DNA of 64,000 nucleotides from Phragmites australis (lineage: Eukaryota > Streptophyta > Magnoliopsida > Poales > Poaceae): positions 26,633,819 to 26,697,818 of the forward strand of contig NC_084924.1 of the NCBI RefSeq assembly GCF_958298935.1. Direction: 5' to 3'. The notes beneath the pieces were generated by a model. It did not search any database, was not told the origin of the DNA, and saw nothing but the letters and a program-made list of their open reading frames with translations. A program made the translations under genes and the position numbers. Numbering within the stretch: the first letter of the stretch is position 1; the number at the start of each line of letters is the position of its first letter. Positions 1 to 11,409 of this stretch are shown in pieces.

Positions 1-278
1 AGTTTCCAACTAAGAAGCTGTTGATTTATTATTGGAGTTGAGCAGTTACTTAGCGGTCAATACTATTTGTGTCAAGGAATATGATTGGATGGTTGGGATT
101 TCTATGCACAAGATTGTTACGACAAAACAGTAATTTGTGTACTGATTTATTTATAGTCTACCAGTCAGTTGAGGATTCATTCTAGGAATCCTGTTTTGTT
201 TTTTTTTATTCGCGAACGACGCAGGAGAACTGCGTGTCATTATATTAAGTAAAGGAAAAACTCGGGAGACGAGTTAGG

Positions 279-1702
279 TTACAATGCCGTTCCAATGGCC
301 AGGTTAGTTATAGATGAATCGACGCGCCACAGATTTAGATAACGACCTAGACCTAGAAGCTCAACCCACAAGGCTTGCAACTGAGTCGCGCCACCTAAAC
401 CCCACAGTTGTGCCTCCTCACGAATATCTGCAAGAAGACCAGCGATCAAGGGATTAGTGCCGTCAAAGATGCATCGATTCCGAAGCTTCCAAAGGAACCA
501 TGCCATCATAATCACTAAGGAGTTAAATCCCTTGCGGACCTCCTTGGAAGCTACCCTCTGCGCACGGTGCCACCATGTTTGAAAGACCTTGTCATCTGCC
601 GTTGGCGCCAATCTCTCTAGGTGCACACGTTGTAGTACTATGAACCAAATCTCTCTAGCAAAGACACAATCTATCAATAGGTGTTGCACCGTTTCATCCG
701 CTTGATCACAGAGCGGACAACTCGGTGGGTGTTGCAAGCCACGCCGCGCGAGTCTATCCGCTGTCCAGCATCTATTGAGAGTCACCAGCCAAACGAAGAA
801 TTTGGCTCGCAACGGAGCCCACGTCCTCCAAATTCTCTTGTATGGTTCAAAGGTAATAGCGCCCGTGAAGAAGCGACGGTAAGCCGAGCATGTCAAGAAC
901 ATGCCGGAGGTCACCGAAGTCCAGCAATGTTGATCAGGACTCCCTGCACGCAACTCAAAGCCCTCAACGACATCCCAAACTTGCAGGAATTGCAAGATTG
1001 CCGGCTTGTTCAGGCTTCCACCAATATCCCTAAGCCAAGCCCGGTTCTGCAATGCCTCATAAACAGTTCGTTTAGCCACCGCCCTTTTCACTACAAAAGG
1101 AAGCAGGGCCAGCGCCAAAACTTTCAATGAACGACCATGCAGCCATCTATCCGACCAAAAGAGAGTCGATTTCCCATCTCCGACCTCGGATATCATGGAC
1201 GCCACAAACATCGCTTGCACGTTGCTATGGATAGCCAAGCTGAACATCGACCAAGGCCGGTCTGGTTGCGTTTTCTGCAACTAGAGACATCTCATCCGGA
1301 GCGACCACCCCAAGATCTCAAGGTTAGGAATACCAATGCCTCCAAGGTCAATCAGCTGGCAAACACGAAGCCAGGCAATAGCACAGTGGCCACCGTGAAT
1401 TTGTTGTCTCCCTTTCCAAAGAATGCCCTCCGCCTCTTGTCGGTAGCTTTAATCACCCATTTTGGAATGTCCAAAGTAAGAAGTGTGTATATCCGCAGGG
1501 CGGTGAGCACCGCTCGCACCAGGACGGATCGACCAGAGGTGGTCAGCAGCCCTGCCTTCCACCCTAGCAGCATGTCATCAAATCTGTCGATGAGTGGCTG
1601 AAGGTCCATTCTTCGTAACTTGCGAACGGAGAGTGGTAAGCCCAGGTATTTGCACGGAAGATTGGCAACTGGGCACGGCAACCCCAAGCATACGAGCTCC
1701 AA
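279..1702 (-). pseudogene. LINE (non-LTR retrotransposon) fragment, RT C-terminus plus zf-RVT domain
   Basis: Two adjacent minus-strand reading blocks in different frames. The upstream block (1352-1702) carries motifs usual at the C-terminal side of plant LINE reverse transcriptases (CKYLGLPLS, GWKAGLLTTSGRSVLV). The downstream block (279-1280) carries the zinc-binding region that follows RT in plant LINEs, with a CPLCDQADETVQHLLIDC core and many tryptophans. The catalytic RT palm motif is not present, so this is a 3' fragment of a 5'-truncated copy, as is common for LINEs. A frameshift separates the blocks. A T-rich run near 196-210 could be the complement of a poly(A) tail; no target-site duplication was identified. 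Homology to the RT side may extend weakly to about 1830 in another frame. Confidence 0.8.
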
Positions 1703-1830
1703 GTTAGACTCCTTGCAGCGGATATATTAATAGACATGCACCCATACTTAGTGAAGATCTCCCTAATAGTCATTTCCAGGCTGCGGCATGCCGCCTTCAT
1801 CTTTTCCTTCTCTTTTCCTTCATGTGAGCA

Positions 1831-2536
1831 TTCATGTGTCGCTGCGTATGCATCTCCACTCATGACTCGATCGTCGATCGATGCAGCAGCATTTGTGGTG
1901 GCCTGCTGTGCGCTCCTACGACAAGGAGTCTGCTCTGGTGCACTAAGCCTTGAGACATTCGACGCTTGGCAAGATTGAGAAGTCACTTGGAGATCGAATG
2001 AACTGCTCAAGTGTCAGTTCCAGTAGCTAGTTAACCGCCGATTGATTCTCGAGGCTGGAGCTTCCACTCCCATCTCGAGCTTGGGCGGCCTCAATTCAAA
2101 TAAGGTCTAAAGTTTCAAACACAGATACTAGATTAATTCTCCAGGGATCCAAATTGTATGTACAGACGGCTGATGATCAGCCATGGATATACAGTGCCCA
2201 ACTAGTTCGACTAACAACCAGGTTACCAGGTGTGTATCTAAAATCTGAACGAACGATGGCAAGCATGAAAATTACAACTTTCAAAAACAAGCTAAACAAT
2301 GCAATGGAAAATTAACACAACCAAGACATACCAGTTTCTTCAACTGGATTCATATCCTCAACATGCTTCAGAACAGAAATATCATCAGTGCAAAACCATA
2401 CCCTTGATCTGAAACAATACTCACCCAGTTTTGTTCATACATATACTGCTAAAAGTTCAGGGTGCAACTCCGATTGATTAACACAAATATCAACAGCCCA
2501 AATACCTCAACTCCAAGCAAACCTATGGCGTAATTA
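1831..2536. other. Intergenic DNA between LINE fragment and nucleoredoxin 3' end
   Basis: No supported gene seen. Short open frames occur on both strands but have no recognisable domain. The right part is the likely downstream flank of the nucleoredoxin transcript. Confidence 0.5.
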
Positions 2537-2542
2537 TTTATT
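2537..2542 (-). promoter_or_regulatory. Candidate poly(A) signal of nucleoredoxin
   Basis: AATAAA on the minus strand, about 64 bases downstream of the nucleoredoxin stop codon, a plausible plant near-upstream element. Assigned from motif and position only. Confidence 0.4.
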
Positions 2543-2605
2543 ATCGCACCCTATTCCTTCCGCAAAGCACTGCAACAGAGGCAAAGGCAACTCAGGAGAA
2601 CAACT

Positions 2606-5526
2606 CTAGGCCTTTCTGCACACACCTCCCTCGCACACATATCCAGCCAGGGCTTCCTCAGTGGCCTTCACCTCCTCCTCCTCGCGCTTCTTTTCCTCCG
2701 CCAATGCGCACTTGGGGTGCAGATCGAAGTCACACTCATCGCACCTGTAGGACCATGTGCCACCCATCTCTTCGCATCCGTCGCAAACGTATGTGCCACG
2801 GCGCATCAGGACAAGCTCGTGCTCATCATGCAGCTCATGCTTCAACTTCTCAGGCCACCCCTTCACCATTTCATCCATCTTCTTCTGCAGCTCCTCAAGT
2901 CTCTCCTCAGTAAATGGGAATGCGTCAGCACCGTGGATCATCAGTTGGGCTTTTGCATCCTTGGTGACTGTCTGCCCAGTAGGACCGATGGCAACGAGTG
3001 AAGGGATCCCACGGATTTTGAATGTCTTCTTCAATAATGCCTTCCTTTCATCTTCCAAGGGAAGAGCAAGCCATGGCATATCAGAGAAAAATTCATCGAA
3101 GGAGCTCTGGTCCCTGTCACTAGAGATGAAGACAATCTCGAAAGCACTGTTCTTCTCCTTGATCTTGTTGTATTCCTTGACAAGTGTAGGCAGGAAGGCT
3201 CGGCATGGCCCACACCATTTGGCTGAGAAGTAAAGGAGCACGGTCTTCCCCACAAGTTCTGATACAGGAACCTGATATAATACATAAAGTACGGTTCAGT
3301 TTTCTCATGATAATCACAGACTTCAGATAAATAAGAACAGCCAAAAGTGCATAAAAACCCTTCCCAAAACAATACTTATTAAGCAGACAGTACAATAACA
3401 GGAAGATGTTAAACAAAATATCCCTTATCCATCGGCAGTATCTCTTTATCATCTATCAATGCCTAAAGTTAGCAAAAGGACCACTATTCAAAATAACTGT
3501 GGTTAATCTTAAAATCCCCTGCTTTAAAACACAAAGGAGTTCTTTGTCTAAGATATCAAGCATAGATAACAGAATGGATATCTTTAAAATCATAACTTTT
3601 TTCGCAATGACAAAGGGGATTTTCATATAAGAAATCAAGCAACAGTAACTCATACCTTTGCTCCATCTTTCCCAATGACAAAGTCCAAATCACCACTGAC
3701 AAGAAGGGACTACAAGGTTTGTGATGCTGCTTTAGCCCTAGCCTTCTCAGCAAGAATTCCCAGCTTCTCAGCACTGAAAGGGAAGCCCTCCCATGCCTCC
3801 AAACCATGCTCTCCAATTATGTCAGCGACATTATTGTTCAGTGTCTTCCCATCAGGGCCAATAAGGACAAGTGTTGGTAGAGCCCTAAGCTCAAAGTAAC
3901 GAACCAGCTTCTCACACATCTTGTCTCCTTGAGGAATCGCAAGCCAAGGCATGCTTGCAAAACTCTCATTAAATGATGACTCATCGTTGTCCAAGGATAC
4001 AGCTACAACTTCAAATTTCTCTCCCACTTGTTTGAGTTTCTCATAGATCTTAGCAAGCACTGCAGTGAATTCATCAACTGGACCATAGTCATTAACCACA
4101 AAGCACAAACCAACATACTTCCCCTCAAACTCAGAGATGGGTACCTGGGCACAGATAACAACAATCAAACAGGTAAGCATTCGTAAAATCATGAATGATG
4201 TCAAAAATGATAAAGAAGTGCCATCAAGCAGTTACCTTGTCTCCCTTGCTTGAAATTAGATAGTCCCGAGTGGATGTGCCAAGCACGCTGTGAATAGTTT
4301 GATTATCCTTTGCTACCTTTTCCTGCTCCTTCAGTTCATTGATCCTCTCTGGGGTGAAAGGGTAAGCCTCTACACCATACTCACTGACAAATTCAACGCC
4401 GTCTTCAGTATAAACTTCACCAGTTTTTGCATTAAGGATCACAAGGTGTGGGATACCCGAGACCTTAAACTGGCCATCAAGGCCCTCACGACCTTCAGAG
4501 TCGGAGAAAGGGACAGCCAACCATGGCATCTTTGCAAAGTACGCATTGAATGCTTCCTCATCCTGATCGCCAGAAACAAAGACTACCTCGAAGCTCTTGC
4601 CCTGTGACGCCAGTTCTTTGTATGCTTCGATAAGCTTCGGCGTGAACCGCCTGCATGGTGGGCACCATGAGGCTGAGAAGTAGAGGGCCACAGTGGTTGC
4701 CTCAATGCTGCTGATCTTCACCTGCAGGACAACAAAAGGAGAAGGCGCGGAGCTGATCAGCTACCACATTCTAGTTAGGGAGAACAAGATGGCAGTATTC
4801 ATTCACCAAATGTAAATAGTTCTTATTTATTATTCTATTCAAGAAGAATCTGATGCATAATTTCAGAAATTCCACCTTTTCACATGCCTGAACTTACTAA
4901 AGGTAACCTTTTCTATCAACTAAACGTGTTATCTGCGGTTATGGAATCAATCTTGGACACTCACCATCACTTTGTGATGAACTCACGGCATCATATCTTT
5001 TCGGTCTTTTCAGAAAGAAAATATAAGAACAATATTTCCCCCCATCTTCCATTATAGAATTGCGGGAAAAAAACTGCTAACTGTTCTGCACAGGACAGGA
5101 TTGAAATATCCTATTCCTATATAAGATCGCAAAAGAACAAAATGATTTCATTAGGGAAGAGGAGAACGTGGTGTCACTCATAAACTTATTTTGTAGCCTG
5201 GATGGATTTCTTTGAACTCAATAGCCTGGATTGAATAAAACAGACAATCTTGATCGGCAAAAATTGGTTCACCGCGCAATTCACCCACCACACCAGCACA
5301 CACCCATCCATCATCCAAGCACAATAAGCAGAGACATGGGCGTCATCCGGGCAACAAGAGCGTAAAATCGTAAATCTGCACAAATCGCAGTGGGGAAGGG
5401 AGGGGGGAAGAGAAGAAAAGAACGGGGCCGGCTGACCTGCTTGCCGGAGTTGCGGACGAGGAAGTCCCGGTCGCCGGCGGCGAGGATGGCCCCGATGCCG
5501 CCGTCGGTGATCGCCGCCTCGGCCAT
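2606..5526 (-). CDS. NRX1: Nucleoredoxin (thioredoxin-fold oxidoreductase), 4 exons, with a premature stop
   Basis: Thiol-disulfide oxidoreductase with three tandem thioredoxin-like domains and a C-terminal C1-type zinc domain. In Arabidopsis, NRX1 acts in cytosol and nucleus and keeps catalases and other proteins reduced. Exons: 5437-5526, 4236-4721, 3656-4144 and 2606-3271. All introns are GT-AG and phase 0, and the frame encodes 576 codons, close to the usual length of about 570. Domain 1 has the redox motif WCPPC (about residues 49-53). Domain 2 lacks a CXXC motif, as is normal in plant NRX. Domain 3 has WCGPC (374-378). The C1 region shows [19 protein letters not shown] and HPKC. The ATG at 5526 was chosen because it follows a TATA box and gives the grass-type [10 protein letters not shown] start. 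Codon 337 (3710-3712) reads TAG where the surrounding frame predicts Glu (GAG), so the unmodified product would stop after domain 2. The gene is otherwise intact, so this is either a recent null allele or a sequencing error. Confidence 0.93.
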
Positions 5527-5646
5527 CCGCCGCGCGCTGGATCGATCGATTGCTCGCCCTTGGGGAGCTTGGATTCGCTGCAGTGGGTGAATGGGCGAGC
5601 AAGCAGAGGAGCGGACTGGGACTTGGTTTCTTTCGCCGCATGGTTT

Positions 5647-5654
5647 CTTATATA
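5647..5654 (-). promoter_or_regulatory. TATA box of nucleoredoxin
   Basis: TATATAAG on the minus strand, about 120 bases upstream of the ATG at 5526, in a GC-rich 5' flank. Position and sequence fit a plant core promoter. Only about 80 bases further upstream the sequence becomes retrotransposon LTR. Confidence 0.65.
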
Positions 5655-5734
5655 TGCGGCGTCGCGGCGTGGGCGTGGTCGGTTTCCGCTGACGTGGCCG
5701 GCCGCTTGCTAAGCGAAACCTTAATGCGGAAGGA

Positions 5735-5882
5735 AGACCACGCGAGGACCTTCAGTGGTGACAGAACGAAAGCTAATCTAAAAAGGAACCTGAGGAAATG
5801 GCTAAATAACAAGAAAGAAATAATTATTTTATATATATATAGTTATGATATTGTTCATTATGTTGTGATTATGATCACAATG
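5735..5882 (+). repeat. Element A 5' LTR relic (truncated and internally deleted)
   Basis: This stretch aligns by eye with two parts of the LTR at 50161-50799: the segment around 50395-50465 and the end around 50727-50794. The roughly 250 bases between them are missing. The first half of the LTR is absent, so no target-site duplication can be checked on this side. The exact 3' end is uncertain by a few bases. Confidence 0.65.
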
Positions 5883-5883
5883 T

Positions 5884-5902
5884 TTGGTGCTGTCTATGGG
5901 GA
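5884..5902 (+). other. Element A primer-binding site region
   Basis: TGGTGCTGTCTATGGGGA directly follows the 5' LTR relic. It differs by a few transitions from the TGGCGCCGTCTGTGGGGA type that follows the 5' LTR in many plant Ty3/gypsy elements. The priming tRNA is not assigned here. Confidence 0.6.
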
Positions 5903-6228
5903 TCAAATCCACGATCACATCGTGGTCTCATGCTAAGAAAAGGCACAAATGTCTGTAGACAGCAAGGGGGCTCAAAAATCCCTTCACAGTAAGAAGTAGT
6001 GGCGGTCGAAGAGGTCGGGGCTTCGATCAAGGCCCCTGGGGTCAAAATACCCTAGAGTCCTATGGTTGTCCAAGGCAAAATAGTGGGGTTCGGGACAATC
6101 ACTCTGGACATCCATGAAGGTTGGACGATCATGCCGGATGTCCTAGAGCATCATCGGGTTCCCCCACATGTCAAGGGGACCCTAGAGCAAGGGATCACAA
6201 TGATAATGATGTGCAGTATAGGAGCTAA

Positions 6229-7170
6229 GTGGAAGAAGCTAACAAACAAATCCAAGAGTTACGCGAGGAACTCAGGTCCCTCCGTCAGTATCTTTCATCT
6301 CAGCAAGGTCCGCTAGGAGGCCTTAGCGGCAACGGAGACCTGGAGCTACTTCATCAGCAAGGGTCGAAGGAACCCCATCAACTACGGGTGGTAGATCAAG
6401 CCTCCCCGATGGCTACAAGTCTGCAGATGTGATCGTGGCCTCTAGGGTTCAAAAATGCCTCGACTGCACCTATACAACAATGAAACCGACCTGAAGAAAT
6501 TTGTCATAAGCTTTAAGGCCAGGATAGAGTCCGTGGGAGGAGATGAAGCTACCATGGCTAAGGCCTTCATCCTATCCATCAAGGGAATCATGCTCTCATG
6601 GTACACCTCTCTTCTAGTGAGAATGATATTCTCCTGGGAGCAGTTTCACGAAGCACTCTTCTCACACTTTCAGGGTAATTTATAGCTCCGATCACCATAG
6701 GATATCTGTTTGCAGTCAAGAAGCAAGAAGGCACTTCATGTGAGTGAAGTGCCAGGCGAAGGGTCTCAGTGAAGATACAGTGATAGATACTGCAAGGCAA
6801 GGCCTTCACCTGGGGGCCTTGGCCTCGCGCCTGGCACAAGGAGGATGAGCTTCGGAGACACGCAGATAGGCCACCTCCGAGGCCAAGAGAAACAAGGCTG
6901 ACGAAGAAAAAAACACCTCAAGGAAGGGAGAAGGAAGAATGTCTGAGGAAAGCCCACAGATTTTCGGACAGGCACAGAACCAACCATCATCATTTTCACC
7001 AACCAAGGGACCATAAGCGAGGGGTGCACAACATCAAGGAGTGCTCAGATAAAAGCAGCAAAGAGGTGGAGGCCTAAAGAGGGGTCAGGGTCGCAGCTCC
7101 TGGCGGCCTCGATCGCTGTATTGCGCGGTGCACGACGAAGATGCAGGTCACATGACTAAGTTATGTCCTC
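6229..7170 (+). pseudogene. Element A gag remnant
   Basis: Nucleocapsid precursor remnant in several frames. A short coiled-coil-like stretch (6229-6330, with ELREELRSLRQYL) precedes a retrotransposon gag core at 6455-6685 (LHLYNNETDLKKFVISFKAR, then AFILSIKGIMLSWYTSL and FSWEQFHEALFSHF). A degenerate zinc-knuckle-like motif YCAVHDEDAGHMTKLC lies near 7119-7166. Stops and frameshifts between the blocks rule out a single product. Confidence 0.7.
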
Positions 7171-7559
7171 ATGTAGTGGATCTGAAGCAAGGTTAAACCA
7201 GCAGTCGTCTGGACCTTCTGGCTTGGAATCTTCACAAGATCCTCAGACAATGCACTATGTAGAGATGCGAGGTGGGCCCAGCTTTGGGCCAACCCTTGTG
7301 TACACCCACCCACCCTACTACCCTACATTGTGGACCAAAGTCCCTCCCTTGCTCCAGTCGTAGACACTTGAATTGCCATTGCCCCATCGAGAATGGCTAT
7401 TGAAGCCTCTACAACTGGAGCGAGGCCTGTCCAGAATGTGGAGGGGGCTCGAAGCGTGATAATGGCCATCTCCGAGGGTGCCAGCTATGACTTTGAGTCC
7501 AAGTGGTAGCGGAGGGAGTATGTATGAAAAGTTAATCATATGGGAACTAGCTCGCTAGT

Positions 7560-8012
7560 GGTCCGGTCTTGGTAGTCACACCAGCCAATCAACTTCTCTC
7601 AGGATGACCTCCGAGTTCATGACTATCCTCATACGGACACTTTCATTATTTCCATGGATGTGTCCAAGTCGGAGATATGCCGGGTACTAATCGACGGAGG
7701 AAATTCAATTGATCTCTTTTTTGCCGAGGCATTCGTTCATATAGGGATTCCTAGAAGCTGTCTGCGGCTAGCTGGAACCCCATTGCAAGGTTTTAGAGGG
7801 ATGCCCATTGAAGCTCTTGGAAGGATCTCACTCCTAGTGTCCTCGGTGAAGGGAAAGGAGTTCGGATAGAGGATATCCTATTTTATGCGGTCGATGTTCC
7901 TTACCAGTATAATGCCATTTTTGGGCGAGGAGTGCTATCCAAGTTTGATGCAGTTGTGCATCATGGTTACGTATGTATGAAGATGCCCAACCTGGAGGGT
8001 GTTATAGCTGTC
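7560..8012 (+). pseudogene. Element A aspartic protease remnant
   Basis: The frame at 7654-7869 contains VLIDGGNSIDLFF, the pattern of the retropepsin active site (Asp in DGG/DGS) in plant Ty3/gypsy elements. It is followed by PLQGFRGMPIEALGRI, typical of the domain. A stop at 7867 and a frameshift interrupt the C-terminal half (YNAIFGR-type segment near 7910-7930). Protease would cleave the gag-pol precursor; this copy cannot make a whole one. Confidence 0.7.
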
Positions 8013-8278
8013 TAGAGTGATCAAAGCACAACTCGCCAGATAGAACATGGCTATGCCACAAGTCAACGAAAGGTGCACAAACTATCTGAAATGGACGTAA
8101 AGGAGCAAGAGAGCATGCCACCGAGGGTGAAACCCGAAGGAAACATCAAGTGGATTCCACTACACCCAGAGGACGAGGACAAGTGCGTGCACATAGGTGC
8201 GGAGTTGCTGCTTGAGCAAGAAGTGAAGTTGATGGCTACCCTTTGGGCCAATGAAGATATTTTCACATGATCACCAAG

Positions 8279-10060
8279 AGACCTCCTAGGAGTGCCAAGA
8301 GATCTAATAGAACACCACCTAAATGTGGCCCCAGGAGTGAAGGCATGGAAGCAGAAGCTTCAGAAGATGTCCGTTGATCGTCAGGATGCTACGAAGGAGG
8401 AGGTCAAGAAACTTCTGGAAGCATGGGTAATTCACGAGGTCATGCACCTGGAGTGGATGGGGAACCTTGTGTTGGTGAAGAAGCACAATGGAAAATGGTG
8501 CATATGTGTCGACTTCACAGACTTGAACAAGGTGTGCTTGAAGGATGACTTCCCATTGGCTAGAATAGACTAGATGGTCAATGCCATCGTTGGGTTAGAG
8601 CTCATGAGCTTTCTTGATGCTTATTCAGGGTACCATCAAGTTTGGATGGCTGAAGAGGACGAGGCAAAGACTAGCTTCATCACAACCTCAGGAATCTATT
8701 GCTATGTTCGGATGCCCTTCGGCTTACACAATGCAGGGGCCACCTTCGCAAGTTTGGTAAGCAAAGTGCTTCAAACCCATCTAGACTGCAATGTTTCCTC
8801 ATATGTGGATGACATTGTAGTCTGAAGTCAATGTGAAGAGGACCATGGGACAGATTTAGAGGAGATGTTTGCCAACCCTTGGAAGGCATGTATGAGGCTA
8901 AATCCAGAAAAGTGCATTTTTTTGCGTCCGCTTGGGCCAATTGCTAGGGTGCTTTGTGTCCAGCAGAGGCATCGAAGCTAACCCGGAGAAAATTCAAGCT
9001 ATCATCAATTTGAAGCCTCCGAAGTCAATCAAGGACACCCAACACTTGGTAGGAAGAATGACCTCGCTGAATCACTTCATCACAAGATTTGTAGAAAAGA
9101 GCATGCCCTTCATTCGAAGAATCGGACCCCTTCAAGTGGACGGATGAACAACAGCGAACCTTCAAAGCTCTGAAAAGCTATTTGATGAAGTTGACCACTC
9201 TGGCTAGCCTAGATCCCGAGAGTATATTACTGTTATATGTAGCTACGTCACCATCAGCTGTGAGTGCCATTTTGGTCCAGGAGAAGAAAGACGAAAGAGG
9301 ACTTCAGTAGGTACTCTAAAGTCGAGAAGATGGCCTATGGAGTGATCATGGCCTCTTGGAAGTTAAAACCCTATTTCATGACTAACCCTATCATGATTCT
9401 AACCTCGAATCCCTTGAGGGAGGTCTTATCAAACTGTGAATCAACCGGGAGCATGAGTAAGTGGTCGACTGAACTCTCTCTGATGTGTGTCACCTTCGCA
9501 GCTTGCAGAACCATAAAGTCACAGGCACTGGTGAACTTTGTCATTGATTGTACGCCTGGAGCAAAGGAGTTTGAGAAACCATAACCTGACCAGATATGGA
9601 CCATACATACTGATGGAGCCTGGGGACTCTCAGGCGCAGGAGCAGCGGCGGTACTTACATCACCAGTAGGGTCAAATCTATCCTATTTTGGCCAGGCTTC
9701 GCTTTGAAGCCACGAACAATATTGCGAAGTACAAGACCGTTCTTTTAGGTCTCCAAAAGGCGAGGGCACTCGGTGCTAAGCATGTAGTAAAGAAGATAGA
9801 CTCACAGTTAGTAGACTACCAAGTGGACAAGACGTACCAAGAAAAGAACCCGGAGCTGGCCAAATACTTCCATATGGTAGTCAAGATGCAGAAGTACTTC
9901 ACAGGTTTTATGCTGAAGCTCATACCAAGTGGGAGAACCAGGAGGCTGATGTCCTTGCAAAGGCCGCAACCTAGGGAACTCTGTTGCCATCTGAAGTTTT
10001 CTTCAAAGTACTCAAGACCCCAATGACAGGACAAGACGAAGTGCCATCTAACGTCATCAT
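8279..10060 (+). pseudogene. Element A reverse transcriptase and RNase H remnant
   Basis: RT blocks: NGKWCICVDFTDLNKVC (8478-8540), FLDAYSGYHQV, MPFGLHNAGATF and the catalytic YVDDIVV at about 8800-8823, then SSRGIEANPEKIQAI (8953-9000). RNase H blocks: LKPYFMTNPIMILTSNPL (9364-9415), an HTDGAW-like motif near 9607-9622, and ATNNIAKYKTVLLGLQKARA (9706-9765). At least five frame changes and several stops separate the blocks. The order and spacing are those of an ordinary Ty3/gypsy pol. Confidence 0.8.
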
Positions 10061-10099
10061 GACAGCAGAACAGGATTAGCGGGAGCCTTTGGTAGCATA

Positions 10100-11273
10100 T
10101 CTCGAACACGATGTAGCAGCAAAAAGGATTACCTATCAGACCCAGAGTTATTGGATCATTGATAGAATGCGTGCCAAAGGCCAAAGGCAGAAGGCATGGA
10201 GCTCCTGAATAGGATTCTTCTAGCCCAAAGCGACTTCAGATGCAAAGGATCATGTGGATCTCACTTAGGACCAAGGGCCCTAGTGGTGAAGGCCTTCTAA
10301 TAGGGATTCTTCTAGCCCAAAGCGACTTCAGATGCAAAGGCCTTAGTCCGCTCATGCCCAGGATGTTAGTGGATGGGAAGGAAGACACACATTCGGAAAT
10401 GCCCCCTCAAGCCCATTCCCTTGGTGTGTCCAAGAGCGCAGTGGGGAATTGATATCATTTGTCCCTTCCCTCGAATGTCAGGTGACCTACGCTACATGGT
10501 GGTGGCTATAGATTACTTCTCAAAGTGGCCCGAAGCCGCCCCGCTAGCCCGCATCACAACAAAGAACATTCAACGCTTATTTGGGCAAAGCATTGTATTC
10601 CGATTCGGGGTCCCCTGAGAAGTGACCCTCGACAATGGAACCCAATTTGACTCCACACTATTCAGCCATTTCTATAAGATCTTGGGAACTAAGCTATGCT
10701 TCGCATAAGTGGGCCATCCACAATCTAATTGGGCGGTCGAGAGGGCCAACGAAAGCATCTCAATGGTAGTAGTAAAGCGGCTGGTGGGGACCTAAGGGAA
10801 AATGGGTAGAGGAGCTCCCGAAGGTTATGTGGTCCCTCCTCTCAATGCTTAGTTGACCCACATGTTTCAGGTTTCACACAATTCTATCTGATGTTTAGGG
10901 ATGAGGTGATGACACCAGAGGAAGCCCAGGTTAAGTCCTTATGGAATTTTCTGGCTGGAACCAACAATGAAGGAGTATTGAAGGACCTATTGGAGGAGAC
11001 TCGTCTCGTTGCCACCACTAGCCTGGCAAAGTACCAAGAAGAGACCAAACTTTGGGTCGATAAAAAAATCACTAGTGTAGCATACTGGCTCGGAGACCTG
11101 GTACTCTGGTGCAAGCTGAACCATGGAATGATGGGGGAGCTCTAGTCCAAATGGGACGGACGATTAATGGTAATTGAGTCCCAATGACCCAGCTTGTATC
11201 GCCTAGCCACTTTAGATGGTGAAATGCTAACTCACACATGGAATGCAGATTTAATCCGCAAGTACTGGGTCTA
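10100..11273 (+). pseudogene. Element A integrase remnant
   Basis: The catalytic core is recognisable: WGIDIICPFPRMSGD with the first Asp (about 10441-10485), TLDNGTQFDS with the second Asp (about 10627-10656) and VERANES with the Glu (about 10738-10758). Frameshifts and stops separate them. The C-terminal part ends near 11273 with LIRKYWV followed by a stop, the usual end of pol in this group. 11274-11409 is non-coding 3' sequence of A, cut by the insertion of unit D. Confidence 0.75.
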
Positions 11274-11409
11274 AGGACCAGCCGTCGTACAACCCCCTAG
11301 GATAGGTAAGATTAGCTATGGCCTTTACTTTTCTATAAAAATATATAAGTAATTTCAGAGTTGTACTCTTTTCGATGTACATGAAGCCCCATTTTGGTAT
11401 GCAAGATTT

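Noticed and set aside
1564..2010. 148-codon minus-strand frame next to the LINE fragment
   Set aside because: Overlaps the LINE RT block in another frame and shows no domain of its own, apart from a short shifted continuation of the LINE.
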